From the NCBI GenBank assembly GCA_035771175.1, contig CM069596.1, positions 14,199,501 to 14,263,500 on the forward strand: DNA of 64,000 bases. The letters are read 5' to 3'. A program made the translations under genes and the position numbers. Below are positions 57,076-64,000 of this stretch, in pieces. Below the pieces are notes generated by a model that was not told where the DNA came from, did no database searches, and saw nothing but the letters and a program-made list of their open reading frames with translations. This DNA comes from Paratinospora sagittata. Taxonomy: Eukaryota; Streptophyta; Magnoliopsida; Ranunculales; Menispermaceae. Positions within the stretch are counted from its first letter, which is position 1. Each line of letters starts with the position of its first letter.

Positions 57076-57501
57076 ATGGCACAAGCAGCGATATTCCAAG
57101 CCATATTGGCTCTATCGCTTCTTTCTCTCATCTTCTTCATCAATGGTGCAATTGCAGAGGACATGCTCTTCAATGGAGAAAGTCTAAACACAAATGAGTT
57201 CCTTGAAAACGGGCCTTACAGGTTCATAATGCAAGGTGATTGCAATCTTGTGTTGTACGTGAACCGAAACAGGCCGCTCTGGGCTTCTGGAACTAATGGA
57301 AGAGGTAATTCATGCAGGGCAACTTTGCAGAACAATGGAAATCTTGTCATCTTATCTGGTACTGACGTTGTGTGGACAAGTAACTCAGCAAGAGGACCCA
57401 ACACTTATAGGTTGATTGTGCAAACTGATGGGAATGTTGTGATCTACGGTGCTGCTCTTTGGGCGACAAACACTGTTCAGAGCAGGAGACGGTTGCTATG
57501 A
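57076..57501 (+). CDS. Mannose-binding lectin, GNA (bulb-type) family
   Basis: 141 residues, intact and intronless, as usual for this family. Residues 1-27 form a secretory signal peptide (hydrophobic core ILALSLLSLIFFI; likely cut after GAIA27). The mature part is one bulb-lectin domain of three subdomains. Mannose sites follow QxDxNxVxY: site 1 Q53-D55-N57-V59-Y61 intact; site 2 Q85-N87-N89-V91-L93 with D to N and Y to L, probably inactive; site 3 Q116-D118-N120-V122-Y124 intact. Cys56 and Cys80 match the conserved disulfide. The C-terminal tail is short (SRRRLL), shorter than the propeptide of vacuolar members. Such lectins bind alpha-mannose glycans and act in storage and defence; some monocot relatives are antifungal. 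The start is the first ATG after the TATA box. Confidence 0.93.
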   Translation: MAQAAIFQAILALSLLSLIFFINGAIAEDMLFNGESLNTNEFLENGPYRFIMQGDCNLVLYVNRNRPLWASGTNGRGNSCRATLQNNGNLVILSGTDVVWTSNSARGPNTYRLIVQTDGNVVIYGAALWATNTVQSRRRLL

Positions 57502-57677
57502 AAGAGTTCAAATTAAAAAGCTAAATTTATAATTGCATCTCTTCTTCAACTATCTTATTTTTCTCTCTTTTTTCCGGCCATGTGTAAGTATGGTGATTTG
57601 ATCTCAGCTCTTTATGGTTTAACTAGAGACTTTTCCTTTCCTTTCCTTTCCTTTATGTTGCTTGATTCTGTGTGGGA

Positions 57678-57683
57678 AATAAA
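57678..57683 (+). promoter_or_regulatory. Polyadenylation signal of the lectin gene
   Basis: aataaa lies 177 bp after the stop codon. A (cttttc)n pyrimidine tract at 57631-57654 precedes it. Confidence 0.6.
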
Positions 57684-57879
57684 AGATTTAATATTATGAT
57701 CTCTTTCTCCTTATATACATTTATACTATTATAATAAATCTTTTTGGGAACTTTCCAATGCACGGCCATTTTCGCATTTTTTCTCCATTTTTTCCCTTTG
57801 TTTTGTTCTTTGCAAAAAAATATTAGACATTAAATTAATGAGGTAAATCAATAATTTCAAATAATTAAGTTTATCTTTT

Positions 57880-58680
57880 TAGAAAAACAATAGGAAAGCA
57901 AGAAAAACCTTGGCCCAAGTCCAACCCCCTGCGGCAGCCACGTTCGAGAAGCGGGTCTCGACTAGTTCAAGGATGAAACCCCTTCGGCCTAGCCCAAAAG
58001 AAGGCTCCCCGGGCCAAAGCCAGGGCTTACGTGGCCAAGGATGAAGGGGCACCCTCGGCCATGGCCAAGATGGACCTCCTCGGCCAATGGCTTAGGCTCT
58101 CTCGGTTTAGGGTTATCCCTCAGCCAATGGCCAAGGCTCCGTCGACCAATGGCCTAGGGAGACCTCTCGGCCAATGGTTGAGATCCCTTCGGCCACGACT
58201 GAGGGACTTCTCCCACTCCAATCGTCGAAACTCCCTCGGCCACAGCTGATGGAAACTCTTCAGCTGTGATGAAGCTCCCGATCGCGACCTTTTTCTGAAT
58301 CCGACCAGAATCTACCTCTCCTCTTTTGTCTAAATCAAACATGACATTAACAACCATTGATCGACGGTACAAAATTACCCGAGGCAAACTCAATAGCGCA
58401 AAAAATGGATCTAGATGACCACCAACTCAATCCTGAAAAGGAAAAAGCTTAATTACCTCCTAATAATAAATGCAAAACATCCACCCTTCACTATAAAAAG
58501 GACCCTTAGTCCATCAGAAAAAGGTATTTTTAAACTCTAAACTCTAAACTCTATGCACTTGTTATTTTCTCTCCTTCAGATCTAACTTAAGCATCAAAGT
58601 GTTTTCGGTGATGCCTCCCCCCCCCCCCCCGGTGTCACCACCATTTACAGGTTAGAAGCGAGGAGATCGAGTGAGAAGTT
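57880..58680 (+). mobile_element. Decayed Tat-type LTR, plus orientation
   Basis: Contains about eight CCTCGGCCAATGGCCGAGG-like palindromes (57985-58270), a TATA box (ctataaaaagg near 58493) and 'aagcatcaaagtgttttcggtgatgcc', the reverse complement of the block shared by the LTRs at 11417, 12972 and 32269. A run of C (58617-58631) follows. Both terminal parts are unclear, and the similarity ends near 58680. The start lies about 380 bp after the lectin stop. Confidence 0.75.
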
Positions 58681-59231
58681 TGGAGGAGCCACATATTTTC
58701 TTTTTTGCAGTCACCCGCTGATGAGTTAATAAAAATGTGTATTTTTACTCCTAAAAATAGTATTTTAGGTTAGAAAAGAAAAATAAGAAATAGGAAAAAA
58801 ATAGAGTTTTGGTAATTTTTAGGCCATTTTAGGTATTTTTTGTTAAGTTCTTACTAAATTAGGATTAGAACTTATAGGAAAATTATATTAATAAAAATAA
58901 AGTTTTCAAATAGGTTAGTAAAAATCCAAAGCTTGGTTCTAAAAATAAGTTTAAATAAATAGAAATAGAATAGGCTAGTTAAGCTCAGAAAAAAGTCTAT
59001 TGTAATGTCGGTTTAGTTAGGGAGTTGTTTAAGTTAAGTTACATCTTAATATCCTTTACTGTTAAAACTGGTTTAAAATTTTATAGATGTTTCTAGGATC
59101 TTTAGATTTATTTTAATAGGTATGCACTTTTATTTAGGTTGTTATAGTGAAATTAGGGTTTTTAGAGTCAGTTTTCTTTTGATTTGGGTTTTAAGTTGGT
59201 CGGGCCCACATAAACGGTGAAATTTGATAAT
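58681..59231. other. AT-rich stretch, nothing recognised
   Basis: Rich in 'aaaataag' and 'taggtt' words, with no ORF of note and no element ends. Confidence 0.5.
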
Positions 59232-59234
59232 TAA

Positions 59235-59437
59235 GGTTGTGTTTGGTTGGTGATTCAAAAACTTGGATCCAATAAAAAAATAGAAAACTCACAAAATGAT
59301 GTTTCATTGTTTTCTAAAAACAACATGTTTTTTTACAAAAAGTGAAAAATTGTTTTCAAGTTCACCCCAACCAAACGAATTTTCGGTGTTTTTGAATTTT
59401 TGGATCCAGGTATCCGAACCCTAAACCAAACGCACCC
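59235..59437. mobile_element. Tourist-type (PIF/Harbinger) MITE
   Basis: 203 bp with TAA target duplications (59232-59234 and 59438-59440). Termini GGTTGTGTTTGGTT and AACCAAACGCACCC (imperfect inverted repeats) are typical of plant Tourist-like MITEs. No coding capacity. Confidence 0.75.
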
Positions 59438-59440
59438 TAA

Positions 59441-59927
59441 GCTTCTTAAATTTGTTTTGATGATTCTAATAATTATTTTTTGGTTTTTTTAATCTTATTT
59501 TCTAGTTCTCATAGGTTGGAAATGTCCGAGTTATTTGATTGAACTGGGGCTGTATAGATTTGCTCTAACTGAGATACACTAGATCATAATTGCTGCAAAA
59601 GGATTCTTCCCAGAGTTTTTACTATTCACGTCATATATCAATAAAACCACCTTGAAGAGACCTTTCCAACAAGCACAAAATCATTTCATTCCGAGTTTGT
59701 TTGGCCCAATTCCTAATTGTTCCAGTATTCACCCATTATCGAATAAGTGACTTAACCCAAAGTCATTTGAAAGACTTTCCAGCATGTTTGAAGTCCGATT
59801 TGAAGCCCAGAGATGAGGACCCATGTCAGAGGATTGGAGAAGCCCAAAGGAGTAAAGAATGGATACATAAAGAGTTAGAAGGTTGAATCAAATTCATAGA
59901 AATCAAATCCCGTTTTTCTATGTTAAT
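59441..59927. other. Unassigned stretch
   Basis: A 61-codon frame (59701-59886) shows no domain and is probably chance. No element ends were recognised. Confidence 0.45.
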
Positions 59928-60597
59928 TGTTTCAACCAAAAATCACACCTGGAACAAGGAGTGTAAAACTTAGCCAAGAGACGTCACAGAGATTTTTCCC
60001 AAGCAAGGCATTCGGTAAACAAGGGGTGGAGATGAGCAACTTTGATGTGCTTACAACAAGATGGCCATCCTCATCAGAGGGGCTAGGCCACCTGCTTTAT
60101 GTCTAATCTCTGCTTGCAATAAGAACTTCAATAGATAGGTGGATTGAAAGGTCGGCCTTGATCCTGATTTGTTCCTCGTCACATGGTCAACTCTTTTTCA
60201 CTCAAAACTTACAAGCAACCTACAAAACAACGGTGACATTGTGGGGTACAACCGGAGACACTTCGATGTAAAGGGTCCAGAGAAACATGATAAGTCTAGA
60301 GAGTTGAAGTTTAGAGCATCCCTTTATCTGGTGAACTGAGAGTCTTTTTTAAAGTGAGGGTAGTCAGCTAGAGAATGATCAGGCTCGTTCATATCATTGA
60401 TGATATTGGCGTTGTCTCCGTACAGATGGATGTATTAGAAACCCATATCTAATATTAACTCGAGTAGCAACCCTTCTTTAGCCTGGGCGTGACCTTCAGA
60501 CCAATCGAACGTCAATGTGGGATTAGTGGGTTTTACCGAAGGTGGGGCCTGATACTCACGGGTGGATGCAATTGTAGGTAGGGTTATTTCTTCTCAA
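59928..60597 (-). mobile_element. Diverged Tat-type LTR remnant
   Basis: Starts tgtttcaaccaaaaatcac, like the LTR ends at 11417 and 32269, and keeps 'accggagacacttcgatg', 'ttagagcatccctttat' and 'tgagagtctttttta' in the same order. Much diverged, with no palindrome array. It is interrupted on the right by the (TAA)n run and Tat-3. Confidence 0.5.
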
Positions 60598-60620
60598 AAA
60601 ATAATAATAATAATAATAAT
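60598..60620. repeat. (TAA)n microsatellite
   Basis: Short TAA repeat directly left of the Tat-3 LTR. Confidence 0.85.
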
Positions 60621-61592
60621 TGTTGATGTAGAATCTGACCAACACCAAGTATATGAACACGTGTAGGAGATGATCATATCTGGAAGTATGAACTCTTCGA
60701 CTCCGGCGAGGGTTTATTAGCTAAATCTGAGAAGAAAAGGGAAAACAATAAGGCTATCGTAAGGAACATCGGTGTGGTGCCAACCAGAGACCCTCCGATG
60801 CCTAAGTCAGAGCTTGCTCAAGACTATAACAATAACTCTTATAGAAAGTTGTCCATACCTTATGAGGAGAGTTGTAGGTCTTATTTATAGAGGAGGTCCT
60901 CTTGCCAGAGTGGCTAGTTGCCCAGTAGGCATGGTGCCACGTGTCATCTCGTCATTGGTCGAGATGAGCTGGATGAGCTCATCTATTCCGAGTTGGTCTT
61001 GAAAAAGGAATCTCCTTCTGTCCCTGATGATTCCTATCTTCCTGGTTTGTCTCGGATGAGGAATCTCATCCCATCTCTATGTCAGCGTCTGTGTTTGATA
61101 CTCGCACGACTACTTGGGATTTCTCGGGATATGACGTGCTAGGAAGGACTCCCTTATCTTCTCTATTTCGTCTAGAATGATTAGCTCTGCTCTAGGCCGA
61201 GCTGGCAGCCTTGAACATGACTACACTAAGCTCGGCTGGGCCAAGCTAATACTAAGATCGTGTTTCCAGGTTTTTCGTAAATGCCATCCCTCTAAGTCGA
61301 CTCGGATGGTTTTCCATGGTTGAGTCAAATCTGGTTCGGTTGAGCTTATATGACAGTCGTATCCTCGCACACGACCTTTACCCCGCCATCTTGGTTCATC
61401 AGCTTCTTCACGTGGCTTATGTTTTCTATAACACCAGGTCAGCTCTGTTGCTGTCCATGTCAACTCTGTTGACGTCCAAGTCAGCTCTGCTGACGTCCAG
61501 GTCAGTTTTGTTGTTGTCTAGGTCAGCTCTGTTGTTGTCCAGGTCAGCTTTGTTGTTGTCCAGGTCAGCTCTGCTGAGCTGACCATCCAACA
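60621..61592 (-). mobile_element. 3' LTR of Tat-3
   Basis: 972 bp. On the minus strand it begins TGTTGGATGGTCAGC, after a polypurine-like GGTTTGGAAGGTAAA (61607-61593), and ends CTACATCAACA. 'gagaccctccgatgcctaagtcag' and a TATA-like tatttatag (minus: ctataaata, near 60887) place it in the Tat-type LTR group, distinct from Tat-1/2. Confidence 0.7.
61437..61583. repeat. 21-bp tandem repeat in Tat-3 U3, ending in a palindrome
   Basis: About seven units of gtcagctctgttgttgtccag. The last unit merges into a perfect inverted repeat with arms GGTCAGCTC and GAGCTGACC (61562-61583). Confidence 0.85.
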
Positions 61593-61884
61593 TTTACCTT
61601 CCAAACCTTTCAGCCCTAATTGGGGTGAAAGGTTTACCTTCATCTTTGATTTCCTTGAGATTGATATTGTGTTTGTTGTGTTCCGGACCTTTTGATATTC
61701 ATCGGGATTCGTCCAAATCTAATATGTGTGTTAACACAACTGGTCAGCTCGAAATTGTAGATATTCCTCGAGATTTGTACTTTTGGAATCGTACAGCTAA
61801 TCATCATGTCTGTTCTCTTTTTCCCTAGCTAACCTTGGTACTAGGAAAAATTATCTTACACCTGTTTTCTTGGGATTTAGACGA

Positions 61885-62603
61885 TTTTTCGTAAAAAGTT
61901 CTCCGCCTCATGAGCTCTGCTCGGAGAGCTGGCTCTACGGGACTTAGAAAGATTTTTCGCAAAATCTTCGTCCCGTGAGCTCTGCTCAGAAAGCCTGCTT
62001 CATGGGACTTAGAAGAATTTTCGTAAAATCTTCGTCCCATGAGCTCGGCTCAGACAACCCGCTTCATGGGACATAGTAGGATCTTCGTAAAATCTTCGTC
62101 TCATGAGCTTGACTCGGAAAGCCTGCTTCAGGGGATTTAGTAGAATCTTCGTAAAATCTTCGTCCCGTGAGCTCGGCTCGGACAACCCGCTTTAGGGGAC
62201 ATAGTAGAGTCTTCGTAAAATATCTGTCTCGTGTGCTCGGCTCGAAAAGCCCGCTTTAGGGAACATAGTAGAATCTTCGTAAAATCTTCGTCCCGTGAGC
62301 TAGGCTCGAAAAGCCTGCTTCAGGGGACTTAATAGAATCTTCGTAAACAACTTCGTTCCGTGAGCTCGGCTCGAAAAGCCTGCTCCTTGAGACTTAAAAG
62401 AATATTTGTAAAATCTTCATCCCGTTAGCTCGGCTCGGATAGCTTGCTTCATGGGACTTAGTAAAATCTTCGTCCCATGAGCTCGGCTCGGAAAGCCTGC
62501 CCTTTGGGACTTAGAAGAATTTTCTTAAAAGTCTTTGTCCAGTGAGCTTCGCTCGGATAGCCTGCTTCAGGGGACTTAGTAGAATCTTCGTCCCGTGAGC
62601 TCA
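61885..62603. repeat. 64-bp tandem repeat, about 11 copies
   Basis: The unit reads atcttcgtaaaatcttcgtc, then a ccgtgagctcggctcg segment, then aagcctgcttcaggggactt and agtaga. Copies differ at several positions and one lacks about 9 bp. Located in the Tat-3 untranslated part. Confidence 0.9.
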
Positions 62604-62609
62604 ACAACG

Positions 62610-62925
62610 ATCCGAGCTTGAGCTGCTTTGAGAGTGTTCTTCCTGGCAATAGTTCGAGCTCTAACGAGCTAGGACCCCAAAGTACTATGAGAATGAACTC
62701 ATTCTCAGCGATAACCTGAGCTCTAACGAGCTCAGATCCCAAGGTAGTTTTAGAATGAACCCCTTCTCAGCGATAACCAGAACTCTGACGAGCTCAGATC
62801 CCAAGGTACTTTAGGCCTTAGCCTTCTTCTTGGCAATAATCTGGGCTTGAGCTCGGACCCCAGGGTACTTTGGGCTTTCAGCCCCTTCTCGGGGATTATC
62901 TAAGCAAGGCTCGCATCCCCAAGGT
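62610..62925. repeat. Second tandem repeat, about 62-65 bp x 5
   Basis: Units contain gagctctaacgagctcag, a atcccaaggtactttaga segment and ccccttctcagcgataacc. It follows directly after the 64-bp array. Confidence 0.8.
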
Positions 62926-62959
62926 ATTAGTCACTTTCCTCTTCTTGTCATTCTTCGAA

Positions 62960-64000
62960 CTGTTAGAAGGATTATCATCTTTCCTTTTGGCTTCAGCCTG
63001 CTCATCTGCGTTAATATATTTCTGAGCTCGGTCTAGGACTTCATTGTGTGTTTGAGCTTTCTTCTTCCCCAAGGAGTAGTGGAATCAGCCGGGCCTAAGC
63101 CCGGCCATGGAGGCTGTTATAGTTGTTTTGTCATCATAGTCGCCGAGCTCAACTCGAGCATTATCAAATCACTCGAGGTAATCCTTGAGACTGTCCCCTT
63201 GCTTTTGTCGAATGGTCAGCAAGTTGTTCATCGATTTTTCCTTTTCTTTCTTGCTGGCGAAGTGTCCGATAAACTTGTGAGTAAGATGACCAAACAAGCA
63301 GATCGACCCCAGTTCTAGCTTCTAATACCACTTCCTAGCTGGTCCTCCGAGGGTGATTTGGAAGCATTTGCACATTGTTACGTCGTCATATCTTTTGAAT
63401 TCCATCTAGGATTTGTAGTTTCCAATGTGCTCTCTTGGGTCAATATTTCCCTTGTACGTTTTGACTTCTGCTGTTTTGACATTCTTTGGGAGTGGGGCCT
63501 AAAGTACTTCTTGGGTGAAAGGTGAGGGAAAGTCTTCATATTTTTCATATTCTATATAAGATTAGATTTTGGTGTTTCTAGAAGGCCAGGTCAGCCTAGT
63601 TCATACCGACCGAGATGACCTTGCAGGAAGTGATCCTATCTTAGGGATCCTTGCTGAGGCTGACCTGGCTAGGACCAATCTTGGTAGAGGACGGCCTGAT
63701 CTCTTTCGTGCTGACTGGACTTAGAAAGAGCTGAACTGATGCTCCTTTTTTTTGCCTCCAGAGAATGGCGAAGATCTCCTATGGAAAGAGATCTTTGTTT
63801 TGATTCGTTAAGATGCTTACTGGTATTTTTCGCAGATTACGGTTGAGAGTTAATACTCCGGCAGTGGCTTCCTTCATCTTTACAAACCTTTGCGAGTCGT
63901 GGTGGTGACGAACGCAACGCTTCTCGTAATACCTCGTTCTGCTCTAGCACTAGTTGAGAAATCGTCTCTATCTTCTTCTCAATGTTGTTGATTCGTGCAG
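62960..64000 (-). pseudogene. Tat-3 gag, partial, with stops
   Basis: Minus strand, from the window end: ARINNIEKKIETISQLVLEQ (coiled coil), a decayed Ser-rich linker, then VKTAEVKTYKGNIDPREHIG (63475 on), MEFKRYDDVTMCKCFQITLG, GPARKWY, FGHLTHKFIGHFASKKEKEK, MNNLLTIRQKQGDSLKDYLE and AQKYINADEQAEAKRKDDN. This is the Retrotrans_gag core of Tat-group elements. Four stops interrupt the core (after NYKS, KWY, DYLE and LRPG); three are TGA/TAG where W or Q is expected. The reading continues beyond the window. Confidence 0.8.

Larger units (their letters stand above)
60621..64000 (-). mobile_element. Tat-3: third Tat-type element, cut by window end
   Basis: On the minus strand from the window edge: gag (about 64000-62960), tandem repeats (62925-61885), polypurine tract and 3' LTR (61592-60621). 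Protease, RT and integrase are missing between gag and the repeats. The 5' LTR should lie right of the window. Confidence 0.75.

Noticed and set aside
58617..58631. Run of C as a regulatory element
   Set aside because: A simple homopolymer in a decayed LTR; possibly a sequencing-length artefact.
59701..59886. Small host gene of 61 codons
   Set aside because: No domain, promoter or similarity was seen; expected by chance at this length.
61885..62603. CRISPR-like appearance of regularly spaced repeats
   Set aside because: Whole 64-bp units are repeated with no unique spacers, in a plant retrotransposon; this is a tandem repeat.

Overview
This is a plant nuclear genomic window, almost certainly monocot. 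It is AT-rich, stop-riddled and filled with nested LTR retrotransposons. The one convincing host gene, a GNA-type mannose-binding lectin at 57076-57501, belongs to a protein type typical of monocots (orchids, amaryllids, asparagoids, yams). No complete rRNA or tRNA gene, CRISPR array, or bacterial or viral gene cluster was seen.

Layout. (1) 1-9019: Copia-1, a Ty1/Copia-type element entering from the left. Its 5' LTR carries a foreign GC-rich insert (about 493-1770) that includes a fragment of the mitochondrial cox1 3' end. Inside are a broken gag and a broken envelope-like/plant-transposon-protein ORF, but no pol. It sits in a chromovirus reverse-transcriptase remnant (9020-9340, minus). (2) 9346-12137: Tat-1, a minus-strand Ty3/Gypsy Tat-type remnant (protease, gag, 5' LTR). 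(3) 12972-32765: Tat-2, another minus-strand Tat element. Its 3' LTR was split by Copia-2 (13704-23240), whose own 3' LTR was split by a solo LTR (20705-22581, target duplication acatt). Tat-2 has an intron-like antisense ORF on the plus strand, a solo LTR (27058-29112, duplication gtttc), tandem repeats, protease, gag and a truncated 5' LTR. (4) 32766-54430: Copia-3, a decayed plus-strand Copia coding region lacking LTRs. It is interrupted by three solo LTRs (duplications actgt, cctat, tttat) and by one full-length Tekay/Del chromovirus with both LTRs (44353-53995, duplication ctttc). (5) 54431-64000: a flank with small elements (a possible Helitron end, a SINE-like sequence, a GGTTCGGTT-armed MITE, a Tourist-type MITE), the lectin gene, decayed Tat-type LTRs, and the 3' half of a third minus-strand Tat element with long tandem repeats and a decayed gag.

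Target-site duplications give a clear order of insertion. The most unusual signal is structural. Several LTRs carry arrays of short hairpins. One set, upstream of the TATA region, pairs AGGACGCT-like with AGCGCCCT-like arms. Another, just before the LTR end, keeps a CCCGTAA-like loop while the stems change on both sides. A final hairpin close to the primer-binding site also changes both arms together between elements. Tat LTRs carry comparable arrays of the palindrome CCTCGGCCATGGCCGAGG. All assignments come from reading the sequence by eye; no database search or folding program was run.
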